Source: Zygnema cylindricum
Lineage: Eukaryota > Streptophyta > Zygnematophyceae > Zygnematales > Zygnemataceae
Direction of reading: 5' to 3'
Assembly: GCA_037447655.1 (NCBI GenBank)
Contig: JBBHKE010002416.1
Location: forward strand, 151,389-215,388
DNA: 64,000 nt
Shown: in pieces, positions 9,890 to 21,791 of the stretch
How positions within the stretch are numbered: the first letter of the stretch is position 1
Layout: every line of letters begins with the position of its first letter
Position numbers and translations under genes: made by a program
The notes under the pieces: model-generated
The model's input: only the letters and a program-made list of their open reading frames with translations
Database searches by the model: none
Told to the model about the DNA's origin: nothing

Positions 9890-10078
9890 TGCCTGCTAGC
9901 TTCCTTTCTCACCCTATCTTGATTTTTCTTATGATATGTTTATTTGCTGCTTTGCTTCTACATAATTATTCTCACTTGTTATCTGAGATTTTAATGACTT
10001 TCTCCCTTATTTCGTTATCATTTATCATTCAGCTGGTTGTGTTGCATGTTTATCATAATCTTTATCATATGCACGACA
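9890..10078 (+). repeat. Second copy of the gypsy 1 LTR start
   Basis: This block repeats 8518-8708 at high identity (shared ctagcttcctttctcaccct and gttgtgttgcatgtttatca). It is cut off at 10078, where copia C sequence begins. It could be a tandem LTR, or an internal LTR duplication. Confidence 0.75.
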
Positions 10079-10733
10079 TCAAACTCATCGGGTAACTTCA
10101 TCAGTAAACAGTTAACCTTTTCCTTTTCACTAAATAATTTTCCAGCACTCTATAGTTCCATGAAAAGTGTAGCAAGCTCATTGCAAAAATCCAACATCTT
10201 CCCCCCTTTGTATACATACTCTTTAATTTCTGATCAGCCAATTGTTGTTGCCAAATCGTACCACTTCGGTACATCTCTATGAGAGCCACCCAAAGATCGG
10301 ATGCCGTTTCTATCTGCAAATGAAGAGATGCAAGCCCTTGAGTAAGATGGCGGAGGATGAAGTGCTTAGCCGCCATATTGTTGTAGTCCCAGGTATCAAT
10401 ATCATTCTCCTCATTCGTCGAAATAGGTGATATGAATGCCAAACCGGTTGCTATTGGTGTGACCGTCTCCTTCTCCTTTCCTTTGTCCACCACCTCCCTT
10501 TCCTTTATCTCCTCTGTTGAAGATGGATCTGCATCTCTAGTGAATCTGCCTCATTTAAACCCTGGAGGTATCCCAAGACTTGATGGACCCCTCACCCGTG
10601 CAGTCACTACTCCTCAAAACCGTTTCTCACATTGAGCTCCTGTCATCATACTTTCCCAGTATATGAAGCCAGCTCCATTGAATATGGGCACCGTAGAGGG
10701 TGGTCCCATAATCTGCAACTCTGAGACCACCAT
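10079..10733 (-). pseudogene. gag: Copia C gag, truncated
   Basis: Minus-strand gag start MVVSELQIMGPPSTVP at 10733, diverged from copia A (MEDTELQVMGPP). The readable core (NNMAAKHFILRHLTQGLASLHLQI, ALIEMYRSGTIWQQQLADQK) is interrupted by frameshifts. It is cut at 10079 by the junction with the gypsy 1 LTR copy, so the knuckle and pol are missing. The ATG is again inside the LTR. Confidence 0.8.
10699..10713 (-). other. Primer-binding site of copia C
   Basis: GATTATGGGACCACC, 13 of 15 matching the half-tRNA(iMet) PBS of copia A, directly after ...GTTGCA. Confidence 0.55.
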
Positions 10734-11747
10734 AGGTCCTCAAATTAGGCAGCTCACATGAATCCTCTAGGATAACCCTGACGCTTTTGTGTTTCATTAA
10801 GAATAACTGCCACCGTGGCAGACAAAAACTCTGACCACCTTCACCCATGTAAAGGTAAGACTCCCTTGAGTCGATATCAAAAAGAATCTCTAAATTTGCT
10901 CCTTTGAGCAGTAAGTTATGAAGGGTCAAAGTTGACCTTTTGTGCAGAAGCTCCCTGGGAGAGAGTGTCCAATCTATCAAATTTTTTTAAGTCCTATCTC
11001 TCTCTAAAACTCTATCTACTAAAGTACGGCACCAATCATTATTTTGTATCTTACATAAAGGTACAAGTGGCGGTGTACTTTTTGTACGGCCATTGTACGA
11101 CATGGCCAACAAATCGACACGTGTCACTTTTGGGTTCGTTTCTGTAATCCCCGGAGATGCCGTAATCCAATGTGATTCTGCCACGTGGCAATTGATGTGA
11201 CGTCGACCGCAAACCACCAAAAACCCATTCCGTGATCTCAGCATGCTTCGTGGATGTCCGATTAAGCCGGATTACAATCGTGGTCGTCATAAATACTTGC
11301 GCAATATTTATTTCGTCTTCGAAACAAGATGTCTGGTATCAGTTTAGGATTTTCTGTACGCCGTACTTTACAAACTGTATCTATGTCTAAATATCCCATT
11401 AAATGAAATAACCTACGTGTTATCATTTAAATAGCTACCAAACCATATATACTATAACCTTAATTTTAGACTAATTGGCTAAAGTAACCGCCTACCGGCC
11501 ACCCTGACTGACGGCAGGTACCAGGTTCAAATCCTGGGTTCGTCAAGATCTATTTAGGTAAATCTACCAACCTAATGTCTGTCCCCGTCGGGATAGCATA
11601 GGCGGCCATGGTTCTATCTCCCTCTCCAACTTTTAGTGACTGCGACAAGTGTGGAAGTTGAAGAGAGGAGTTAGAGTCAAACTGCCTCTGCTTCTTTTCT
11701 GCATTTTACAAACCTAGAAAATACTAAAATAACCTTTAATTTCTACA
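10714..11747 (-). mobile_element. 5' LTR of copia C
   Basis: About 1034 bp on the minus strand, from TGTAGAAATT (11747) to ...GTTGCA (10714). It holds the same ordered motifs as other LTRs: GTAC cluster (11025-11100), GCCACGTGGC (11180), antisense tRNA-like block, and CCATGG near 11609. Confidence 0.75.
11467..11547 (+). other. tRNA-like block in LTR of copia C, antisense
   Basis: A-box-like taattggctaaagtaac (from 11472) and B-box GGTTCAAATCC (11524-11534) with flanking CAGG/CCTG T-stem. Confidence 0.6.
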
Positions 11748-12295
11748 CCCCACTTTGACTTTCCCTTAAAAATGCAGCCACTCTGGCAGGCAAACACTCT
11801 TACCGACTACACTTGTGTGTAGTATTGACCCCCCTGAGTCAGCAACAAAAAAAATCACTAAATTTGGAAAATTGAGTTGATAGTTATGGCTGCTCAAAAT
11901 GAGGCTTTTATAGAAAGGGTGCTCTCAAAGAGAGACGGCTACCTACCAAAAATTCTAAGTCCTAAAATCCCTTGTAGCCCCTCTAGACCAATCACATTAT
12001 CGCACACTACATAATGTACATCTAAAGTAAGGTAGCCGTCGTACTTTATGAACGGAATTACGCGGCACCACTCTCGGTCTGCCACGTGGCGAAAAAGTCG
12101 TCGTTGTTCTGTCTTTTTCTTCTCAAACATCCTATAGGATGATGCCACGTGTCATTTTAACTTGCCAAATTAATCTTTGTTGATCGTTGAATTTCAGCGG
12201 TCGTCGTTCCGTGTTGACCGTTGAAATTCTACGTCAACACGGAACAAATCATACGATTGTACCGTACAAGAAAGTACAAGTGTCGGAGTACTTTT
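11748..12295 (-). mobile_element. Copia-type LTR fragment
   Basis: A diverged, truncated LTR of the same superfamily. The order is a G/C-poor 3' part, TATA-like cttttatag (11907), aagtcct, GTAC motifs, and GCCACGTGGCG (12080). The tRNA-like end is missing and it runs into the next LTR at 12296. Confidence 0.6.
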
Positions 12296-13297
12296 TTCAA
12301 TTCTGTGTCCTCCATTTGACTACAGAATTCAAGAAGCCTCTAGATAGCTTTTAACTAACCCACTTCAAGCCACAACCACTACTGATCAAGAGGAAAAAAT
12401 GATAGTGTGACTGCACCCTTGTGCAACCTAGACTCCCTTGAGTCGCTAGCAAAAATAATCACTGAAAACGGCCAACCGGCCGATAAGTTGTGAGGTGAAA
12501 ATGATGCCAATTTATACAAAGCTCCCAAAAGAGAGGTAAATGTCTAAAAATATGCTAAGTCCTATTTCCCTCTCACAACCCCTGTCTACTAATCTACGAC
12601 CCATCACATAATTGTAAAGTACAGAAAGGTACTACGGCCAAAGTCCTTTCTATACGGCCTGTGTACGACAAGGCCGCCGAGTGGACGCGTGTCAACCTTT
12701 CACACGTTCGTACGCTCCCCGGAATTCATACGACCAAATATTATCCCTCTACGTGGCGCCAGGTCATGCCACGTCCAATAACGCTAAAGTGACCATTCCG
12801 GGATCTCGACAACAATGTATGTCGTAGGAGTAAATCTATCATTGAATTTTAGTCGTCGAAACAAATGTCCGATTCATTTGTTTCTAGCAAAATGACGTCT
12901 GCACTAATCTTTAACTAGTTCTATGTTCCTTCATTCATATTTTAGTTAATCGGTTTCAGGACCGTACACACGTTTAAATAGATATCAAACCCTATGTATT
13001 TAAACGGACTTCCACGACAGACTGGTTAGAGCTAACGGCTACCCCGCGCTCTACCAGTCAGAGGTTTGAGTCTTGCCAGACTCAACCTTTTGTTGAGAGT
13101 GACATAAGTCACTCGTTAGTCCTGCCTATTGAGTTGAGGCAGCCATGGCTCCATCACCCTCTCTCTCTCTTTCAGTGACTACAACAACTGTGGGGGCTAA
13201 AGAGAAGTGCAGGAGGCAGGCTGCCTGCACCTTTTTGTCTTTTTCCGCTAATCTATTTAGACCTACAAAATACCAGATAAAACTAGTTATATCAATA
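12296..13297 (-). mobile_element. 3' LTR of copia D
   Basis: About 1 kb on the minus strand, from TATTGATATAAC (13297) to ...GAATTGAA (12296, with a terminal mutation). It is preceded on the minus strand by a polypurine tract AAAATAAGCGGAG (13298-13310). It pairs with the LTR at 18540-19519 by similarity of motifs and unique sequence. Confidence 0.8.
13014..13091 (+). other. tRNA-like block in 3' LTR of copia D, antisense
   Basis: The plus strand reads gactggttagagctaacgg (A-box-like TGGTTAGAGC), then AGGTTTGAGTCT (B-box, 13063-13073), and a T4 run at 13088-13091. The D-arm resembles common plant tRNAs; the acceptor stem is weak. Confidence 0.65.
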
Positions 13298-14990
13298 CTC
13301 CGCTTATTTTCTAGTCTAACTTCAACTTCAGTTTTAGTCCACACTTTTCTCTGCAATATTTTAACATGGGAGATAACAGTGGTTTTGTCATCATATCAGC
13401 CACCATTTCCCCATCAAATCTATATAGAAGATTCACAATCTTATTCTCAGCTTTTTCTCTCACAAAACTCAATCTTATCTCCATATGCTTAGCCTTGAAA
13501 TGATGTTTTGGATTAGCTGGAATTGCAATGGCAGCTTATATCACAAATCACATCATGCACTCCCTTCTTCATATACCCCAGTTCTTCCAACAAGGACTTG
13601 ACCCACATAAACTCTTTTACATCAGAACAAGAGGCCATGTACTCAGCCTCCACAGTAGACTGAGCAACCACCTTATGTTGTTTTTGCTGCTCCAACAACA
13701 AGCACCTTCCCCCACATAGAACACATACCCAGAAGTGCATCTTCTCATAGGTGCATCCCCATAACTGGCATCACTCCATGTAGTGATAGCAATGTGCTCC
13801 CCTCCTAAATGCAACCATAACTCTCTGGTTCCTACCAGATATCTCATGACTCTCTTAGTTGCCTCCCAATCTCTTTTCCTAGGATCGTTAAGACTCCTAC
13901 TGAGGACTCCTACTGTTGCCACTATGTCTGGCCTGGTACAGTTTATAAAGTAGATCAAACTTCCTTTGACCTTTCTATAAGGAATAAACTTCATAAACTC
14001 GCTCTCCTCTGGACTCAAAGATCATCTAAGATCCGGTCATCTAAGATTATCACTCCTCCTTCTACACTCCCATCACTTACTTTCTTTAAGTCCATGGGAG
14101 TGGCAAAACTGTTTGCCTTATCTATCTGGAATTTCTTAAGCATATTACCTATTGCTTCTTTCTGAGTAAGTCTGATAATCCTTTTCCCCCTATCTCTCTC
14201 CATTTGGATATCCAAAATATATCTTGCCTCCCTTAAATCCTTCACATCAAATCTGCTTCTAAGATCTTTCTTTAACTTATTGATCTTTTCCAAAGACTTA
14301 ACAGAAGCGGATCATTCACATAAATTGCAAAAAATTCACACCATTCTCATCTTCAAATATATAGATAGAATGGTCAGAGCTGATCCGGATATATCCCAAA
14401 CAAGTGAGAAACTCATATAGTTTCTTATTCCACTGTCATGGAGCCTGCTTAAGTCCATATAAGGACTTTATCAGCGTGCAGATTTTGCTCTCTTCCCCAT
14501 TCTCCATGAATCCTTTTGGTTGGCGCAAGAAGATTTCTTCCTCTAACTCACCATTGAGAAATGTGATTTTAATATCGATGTGATGAATTTCTATGTCTCC
14601 CGCTGCAGCTAGACTGAGGAGAATCCTTACTAATGGGAACCAAACAACTGCAGACAACGTCTTCTCATAGTCAATCACCTCTTTTTGGGTGAACCCTTTT
14701 GCTACCAAAGGAGCTTTATATCTTTCAATGGTACTATCTAGGTTAAGTTTTAGTTTAAATACTCATTCACAGCCATTTGGTTTTTTGTTTGGAGGAGAAT
14801 CCGCTCGTACCCAAGTATTTGCTTAATGATAGAAGCCATCTCATCATTTATGGCTCTAATCTGTCTGCCTTTTTCTGGGCTATTCAGTGCCTCCAAGTAT
14901 GACTGAGGCTCATCAGGATGAGATAGCTTACTTACCTTATGAGTAGGCTATTTCTCTTGTATTCTTTTGCTGCTATTTCGCCTTCCCTCA
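13298..14990 (-). pseudogene. pol: Copia D reverse transcriptase and RNase H
   Basis: Minus-strand copia pol remnant in several frames. RT pieces are ARLVAKGFTQKE-like (14690), IDIKITFLNGELEEEIFLRQ, and IKSLYGLKQAP (14440). The YVDD region near 14330 is damaged. The later part reads EKINKLKKDLRSRFDVKDL and TQKEAIGNML. RNase H pieces are FINCTRPDIVATVGVLSR, WSDASYGDAPMRRCTSGYV and STVEAEYMASCSDVKEFMWV (13560-14018). It carries frameshifts and stops throughout. It is the same family as the tandem copia at 31596-43209. Confidence 0.85.
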
Positions 14991-16512
14991 AATTCTGAAG
15001 CTAGAATGGAAGGAAGTCTCAGGTTTCTCCTTATTATCTCATCGGCTCCCATATTCATGGAAGCCGCTTCCAGTTCCTTCTCTTCTATCTCCTCGAAGTC
15101 CATAGGAATATGTGAGGTGTCCAGTATATCTCTTGTGTCTTAGATCTTCCTTGAATTTGCAATCACTGTTTCACTCGTGTCTTTTTCGAAAAAGGGTTGA
15201 ATCTCCTCGCTTTCACACTCAAAACGGATTTTTATCTTCTTGGTATATTTGAAGGGGTCAAATGATTTCCCTTTATCCATGACAACTAGGTGTTTGACCA
15301 AAATAATATCTTGCTTTGCTAAGTCATAGACTCTATATCCCTTGACATCCTCATCATATCCTACAAAGTATCAAGGTTTATCCTTAGCAACTAGTTTCCA
15401 ATTTTTCTTATCCGTATCAAGACGGTATACTTCGCTACCAAATACTTTAAGGTGTGACATATATGGTTTCCTTCCAACCAATCTCTCATAAGGTGTCATT
15501 TCCTTTACGGTTGAGGTATGGACTCTATTCTTAATGTAGTTGGCACAGTTCATGGCTTGTGCCCAAAATCGCTTTCCTATTTTCTTGTCAGCCAACATAC
15601 TACATACACTATCTCCTACTGTTCGGTTGAATCTTTCAGCTACCCCATTTGGTTCCGAGTTATATGGTACAATTTCTCGTGTTGGACTCCCTCATCTCTC
15701 ACGTATTCCTCAAAGGGTTAGAGGTATATTCTCCCCCATTATCAGTCTTTATTCTCTTAATGGGGGTTCCACGCAACTTCTCACTCCAAGCTTTATATTT
15801 TTTGAAGTAAGTTGGTTTTTCAGACTCTGTTTTTAGGAACTAGACTCTAGAGTACCTTAACCAGTTATCGGTTATTGTTAACATAAACCTCTTCCCTCTA
15901 ACCGTAGGAACTCTTGCAGGTCCCCAGATATTTGTGTGGACTAGATTTAGTACCTTTTCACCCTATATATGGCGACTTTGGAAAAAGGAAGTCTGTGAGT
16001 TTTTCCTTGAGCACATCCACTATAATCATCCACCGTTTCATAATCACCTAATTGGATGCCTTCTACTACACCAAGCTTCTTTATTTCCCTCAACCTATCA
16101 AAATGCACATGCCCCAATCGCTTATTCCAAATCATCAATTTTGGAACACCAACATAATAAGCATTCTTCTTTTCATTACTCAAGTTAAGCCTAAACATGC
16201 CTTGGCTACCCTTATCTGCCGTGAAGTAGACTTTTTCCCCATACTTAGATGTGGAGAATCCCTTTGTAGTGAAGGTATCAAACTCTTTGTCATCTAACAA
16301 AGATGTAGAGACAAGATTTTTACTCAGCTGACGAATGTAGAGTACATCTGAGAATGTGAGTATAGAAGTCTTCCCCTCCACTAAGACTTTCAGATCTACT
16401 GACCCCACTAGATTTGTAGTAACCACTCTCCCATCCCCATACTCTATCTCTACAGTAGGGATCTTTCTTAGCTTAGTGAAGAGTTGCTTATCACGACACA
16501 TATGCATGGATG
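14991..16512 (-). pseudogene. pol: Copia D protease end and integrase
   Basis: The minus strand reads MHMCRDKQLFTKLRK, then the protease core (IPTVEIEYGDGRVV, TFSDVLYIRQLSKN), pre-integrase LGHVHFDRLREIKKLG and CAQGKTHRLPFSKVA (15947-16512). The integrase core is degraded, with the NGGEY and VAERFNRT regions near 15630-15740. KKIGKRFWAQAMNCANYIKN follows (15371-15598). The protease active site is separated from gag by the solo LTR at 16513. Confidence 0.82.
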
Positions 16513-17616
16513 TGTTGTTCATAGCCATTTTCAGCCATGAATGTACCCTCGGAAGCACCAGAGACTACCCCAAAACAACCTACTTTGATTCCACTCAGAA
16601 TTCTACAGAATTAACAAACCAAGCTGAAACTACACAAACTGATAGTTTCTAAGCCATTAAATATTCTCACAAATTCTCATATAAATATACCAACGAGAGT
16701 TCCCACATCACCCAGTCAAAGTTGCAGAAAAACAGCCTGCCAGAACTTTGATAAATCTGACCAACTTCTTAATGAAGTCCCAAGCAAACCAGACACACAA
16801 TAGGTCTACAAATTTTCCGCAATATTTCAAATTCAAAGAGGAACACACATGTAAAATTTCAGATTAATCTGCCAATACAACTGAGAGCAATTCTCAGATG
16901 AAATTACCAAAAAGGAGCAGAAACTGTTTCTGTCCAAAAAGTTCCTAAGTCCAAAAATGACTAAGTCCTATTTATACAAAGTGAACCTACACCTGATCTA
17001 CACCGTACCAAAACTACCATGGTGTGTCAGTACACCAAAAATTAATCAAACTAATCCCCGCCATCTACCGTACAAGTATTTACATCAATTCTTAACCCTA
17101 GCCGCTGCTAAAGTACCTAGTCAAAGTTATTCCACTGAAATGACGGTTCGGTCAATATTTTTCTTCCAAAAATGACGGCGAACTGTGTCCGCCGTCCGCG
17201 TATTCATTCATCACCGAAGATGAACCTCCACGTGTAAATCTGGTTCTTCATGTAAATATATACTTTGTCAACCAACTCAATCAAGCTTGACTTCCCCACG
17301 GACCGACACGTGTATATAGAGTGTACCAAATCTGTGAACTCCCTTTTGAGTTACATACCACAACACATCTTGTCTACGTCAACTCGGTTTGTACACAAAA
17401 CCGGCTAAGTCTAGACTCTCTTTCTCACACACGAGATATAGAGAGGACTAAAGGTATCCAAAACCAACATTATTACTTCCCCCCAATTCATAAATCTATT
17501 GGAACCTCCACAGTAAATTCAAATAGCATACGCATTAAACTCACGTCCTGTACTCACGAACCATTGTGTACAAATGAAACTACACACACGCACGAAACTA
17601 TCTTTTCAAACCAACA
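16513..17616 (-). mobile_element. Solo LTR inside copia D protease, TSD GGATG/AGATG
   Basis: An 1104-bp insertion with termini TGTTG...CAACA, flanked by GGATG (16508-16512) and AGATG (17617-17621), one mismatch. It splits the protease active-site codons. A minus-strand TATA (TTTGTATAAATAGG, about 16967-16980) suggests minus orientation. No coding capacity was recognised. It is a different LTR family from its host; I see no tRNA-like block in it. Confidence 0.8.
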
Positions 17617-17621
17617 AGATG

Positions 17622-18559
17622 CACCTCAGTCGATGATCCACCCTTCTTGTGAAGCTTCCCGAATTGCTCTAATGGCACACATTTATCTCTCATGGATCTC
17701 CTTCTCCTCCAGACTCTCGTCAAAAAGAAGCTCCCCATCCTCATCAGACGACTCGTCCTGGGTTTCTCTTGTCACTTTTGTGACCACAAGTGCATTTTCT
17801 TCCTTCCGAAAGAACACCCTCCACGGTTCTCTTGGAGCCTGAACTCTGACAGCTTGACACAATCTACGATAAAGTGTCCCGACTTTTTGAAAAAACGACA
17901 AATGCCCTTTGAGAGCCTCGGTCTTCCAGGGTGATCTCTCTCTCCTTTGAATGGTTTCTTTGGATCCCTCCCCCATCGATTTCCTCTTGCAGCTAGAGCT
18001 TAGATGCTCTTCCCCCCCTCCTAATCTCAATTGTGTTCTCCTGCACAAGTATTATCCGGACCACTGTATTCCACTTCCATGAAGTGTCAGTCATTTCGTG
18101 TACTTGGTACACTATGTTTTCATACTCGTCGGGTAACTTCATGATGAGAGTGTTAACTTTTACCTTCATTGTACCTGTCCACCAAGCACTCTCGATCTCC
18201 ATATACAAACAAGAGAGATCATTACAATAGTTTAACTTCTTTCCCCCTTTGTAAGTATAATTCCCCAATAGGAGCAATTGGAGTAAGAGGCGTCTCCTTC
18301 TCCTTCCCCTTTTCGTACACACTGGTGTCCCTGTCATCTGCCTCTTCTGCTGCAACAGAGGTTGCTGCAGCAAACTTTATTCCACCAAACCCCGGTGGAT
18401 TTCCCTGAGGTGGACGTTTCACTTGTCCACTAACAATACCCTAGTATGGTTTTTCGCACAAGCCCCCATCATCGTGGCTTCCCAATAGATGAACCCTAAT
18501 CCATTGAAGGTGGGCACCCTAGAGGGTGGGCCCATAACTTGCAATTATTTGCCCTCCAT
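17622..18559 (-). pseudogene. gag: Copia D gag with internal deletion
   Basis: Gag of the copia A family, starting MEGK at 18559. The reading goes from PLTPIAP straight to NYTYKGGKKLNYCNDLSCLY, so about 75 residues present in copia A (about 97-171) are deleted. The knuckle region (about 17860-17900) reads as HRRFF/KK variants in broken frames. The acidic tail (TQDESSDEDGELLFDESLEEKE) remains. It is followed by WIIDxGAS-like sequence and the solo LTR. Confidence 0.8.
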
Positions 18560-19519
18560 TGGACTACAGAATTTAGGAAGCCTCTAAATAGCTTTTAACT
18601 AACCCACTTCAAGCCACAACCACTGCTGATCAAGAGGATAAAATGATAGTATGACTGCACCTATGTGCAGTATGGAATCCTTTGAGTCCGTAGCAAAAAG
18701 AATCACTAAAAACGGCCAACCACCCGATAAGTTATGAGGTGGCAAAGATGCCAATTTATACAAAGCTCCCAGGGGAGAGGTAACTGTCTAAAAATATGCT
18801 AAGTCCTATTTCCCTCTCACAACCCCTATCTACTAATGTACGGCCCAATCACATAACTGTAAAGTACAGAAAGGTACAACGACCAAAGTCGTTTTTGTAC
18901 GGCCTGTGTACGACAATGTCGCTGATCGGACGCGTGTCAACCTTTCACTCGTCCGTACGCTCCTCAGAATTCCTACGACCAAATATTATCCCTCCACGTG
19001 GCGCCAAGCCATGCCACGTCCATAAACTCCAAAGTGACTATTTGAGGATCCCGGCAGCGATGTGTGCTGTAGGATTAAATCTAACATTGAATTTTAGTCG
19101 TCGAAACAAGTGTCTGATTCATTTGTTTCGTGCGAAATGACATCCGCACTAAACTTTAACAAGTTATATGCTTCTTCGTTCATATTTTAGTTGATCGGTT
19201 TCAGGACCGTACTCAAGTTTAAATTGATATCAAACCCTATGTATTTTAACGGACTTCCACGACATACTGGTTAAAACTAACGGCTACGCCACGCTTTACC
19301 GGTCGGAGGTTTGAGTTCTGGTGGACCCAACCTTTTGTTGAGAGTGACCTAAGTCACTCTTTAGTTATGCCTATGGAGCTGAGGCAGCCATGGCTCTATC
19401 ACTCTCTCTCTTTTAGTGACTATAACAAGTGGTGGGGCTAGAGAGAAAAGAGGAAGGCAGGCTGCCTCCATCGTTTTGTCTTTTTGCACTTATCTATTTA
19501 GACCTATAAAATACCACGT
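18540..19519 (-). mobile_element. 5' LTR of copia D, 5' end lost
   Basis: It begins at TGCA (18540) and keeps TATA (18755), the GTAC cluster (18835-18910), CCACGTGGCGCCA (18996) and a tRNA-like block. The outer end should read to TGTTG but stops near 19515 at GTGGTATTTTATAGG, where the minisatellite begins. PBS AGTTATGGGCCCACC precedes it at 18525-18539. Confidence 0.75.
19259..19336 (+). other. tRNA-like block in 5' LTR of copia D, antisense
   Basis: A-box-like actggttaaaactaacgg, B-box-like GGTTTGAGTTC (19308-19318), T4 run at 19332-19335. It is the counterpart of 13014-13091. Confidence 0.55.
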
Positions 19520-19529
19520 TCTTTTATAA

Positions 19530-19815
19530 AGACATAACGAATAAGTTAATAGATCTACAGAATAATTTTACAACGTACAAAATAAGTTTAGAGACGTATA
19601 TAATAAGTTTACAGGCGTACATAGTAAGTTTACATACATACATAGTAAGTCTGCAAACATACTAAAGAAATGTACATACGTAAATAATATGTTTATAGAC
19701 ATACAAAATCGGTTTGCAAACTTACACAAGTCAAAAATAAATTTTGCATACGTACAAAATAAATAGTTTTACAGGCATACAAAATAGCTTTACAGACACA
19801 AAATAAGTGATAGAT
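19530..19815. repeat. Degenerate minisatellite, about 21-bp unit
   Basis: About ten or eleven imperfect units of AAAATAAGTTTACAGACGTAC, with length variation. It begins exactly where the 5' LTR of copia D is truncated. Confidence 0.8.
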
Positions 19816-20753
19816 AAAAGCGTCCACACTATGAATTGAACGCGTCGCCACTTAAAAGCGCACTAAGTTTGATTATTGGTCATAAACACAAAGGAAAATA
19901 TAAAGCCCTTGTTCTCACATGTTCAAGCGTCGAGTATATGAACATCGATTATCGCGGCTACAATATAGGGATGTGTATCCAAATTAATGTTGTATGTACA
20001 AATTAGCCCTAGTTTTTGTTGGTGTTAGGCGTTTGAACCTAAAAATATAGCTATAACACTAATTGCTTCTTTACATTAATTATTTTTTTAGCTTTAATAA
20101 TGATTCACGGTGTACTCTATTATTACGTATGTTTCCTTACATTTCTCGTTCATTTTTCGTACATTTTATCCCTACACGAAAAGCATACCAATTTTACGAA
20201 AAGTTAAAAACTAAAAAAAATGTTGTTGTTCCAATCGCGCGATTTTTTCATTTTTTCTGACTAAGGATAACATTCCATTAGGCGGTCCCAATAATTATAC
20301 GGACAAGTCTACTAACAGCGTTTACTGGAAGTCCGCTCCATTTTCTCGGCCAGTAACGAACATTCCTCAATTATGATTGGCACCACATAGGCTAAAGTTC
20401 AGATTTTGACAATATCAAAACAATATACAAACGGAAAGTTTGAACGAAATATTTGTACGACCTGAGGTAGTTAATGATTCCTACGTCAAGTTTGGGGCCA
20501 AATTTTAATTTTGAAAATGGAAATCAAAATTTCGAAACGGAATGGCAAAAAGAGACGGCAAACTTTGACGATCGCGACAAACTTTGAATGTCGGTGGATG
20601 TCAAACGAAGCGTGCGAGGATATTTTCGGATGACCTACATCCAGCGTGGCAGGAGGCACATGGCATTTACGACGTGTAGGCCCGTGATCGCTTGTTCAAA
20701 GTATATATATGTTTTTGCCTTTTCACGTGTACCAATGGTAATCATAAGGGGAG
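19816..20753. other. No gene recognised
   Basis: AT-rich sequence with no open frame showing family features. Its last bases, ATAAGGGGAG, look like a copia polypurine tract directly before the LTR at 20754, so the right edge may be the remnant of a deleted copia. Confidence 0.5.
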
Positions 20754-21791
20754 TGTTGAAATTAATAGATTTCTAGAGTATTTTCTAGGTTTAAATATGT
20801 TAGTATAAAAGGAAAAGAAAAGGAAACAACCTGCCTCCACCTCCTCTCTCTAGCCCCCATACTTCTTATAGTCACTGAAAGATAGAGAGGAAGGTTGATC
20901 CATGGTTGCCTTAGTTCAATAGGCAGTTATTTTTAGTAGGTTACTAAAAATATACCTGACAGACTCAGGATTTGATCTCGGTACCTGCCGTTCATCAAGT
21001 TGGCCGATAGCGGTCAGCTTTATCCTATTAGACTAGGACCAATGCTAAATGATATAGTATGTGATAGATATATATTTATTTAGGAGGGAACAAATTCATT
21101 TAACTGAAACTCTATACGGCATGCATAGATACAGTTTTATAAAGTATGAAGTACGATACTACTTTGAAACGGATACCGCGCATTTTGTTTCGATAGCGAA
21201 ACAAATATCGCGCAAGTATTTATAACGGCTGAGATTGCATTTTGAGTCAAATCCAACGGCGCACATCATCGCCGAAATCGCGGAATAGTCACTTTGGCAT
21301 TTAGTGACGTGGCATAACCTAGCGCCACGTGGAGAGATGACATTCGGTCACGTGAATTCTGAGGAACGTACGGACAAGTAGAGAATGGACACGCGTCCGC
21401 TTAATGGCCTTGTCGTACAAATGTTGTACAAAAAGTACATCGGCAGTAGTACTTTTATGCACTGTACAGTATTCTGATAGGTTCGTACAGTTAGTAGATA
21501 GGGGTTGTGAGAGGGAGCTATGACTTAAAAAAAATCTGGTAGATGGTCTTCTGTCTCTTTGAGAGGTTGTATAAAATTGGCATTTTTGCCGGCTTTTAAC
21601 TTATCGCCTAGTTGGGCGTTTTCAGAGATTCTTTTTTCTACGAACTCTGGGGAGTCCAGGCTGCACAAGGGTGCACTCAGATTGTTTGTTTGTCTGCTTG
21701 GGTAGCAGTGGTTGCCATTAAAAGTGGGTTAGTTAATAACTATCTAGAAGCTTTTTGTACTTTGTAGTCCAATGGAGGACACAAAGTTTCA
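20754..21791 (+). mobile_element. Copia-type LTR (solo or 3' LTR remnant)
   Basis: From TGTTGAAATTAATAG to ...ACACAAAGTTTCA, 1038 bp. It contains the antisense tRNA-like block, the ACGTGGCATAACCTAGCGCCACGTGG pair (21303-21330; shown here in parts ACGTGGC and CACGTGG), the GTAC cluster (21412-21490), and an ATGGAGGACACA end matching gag starts. A PPT-like AAGGGGAG precedes it and no duplication is visible, so this is probably a 3' LTR with its internal region deleted. Confidence 0.8.
20952..21040 (-). other. tRNA-like block in LTR 20754, antisense
   Basis: B-box-like complement of ggatttgatct (20968-20978), A-box-like region at 21017-21036, and an A5 run at 20946-20950, which is T5 on the minus strand. 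Confidence 0.55.
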
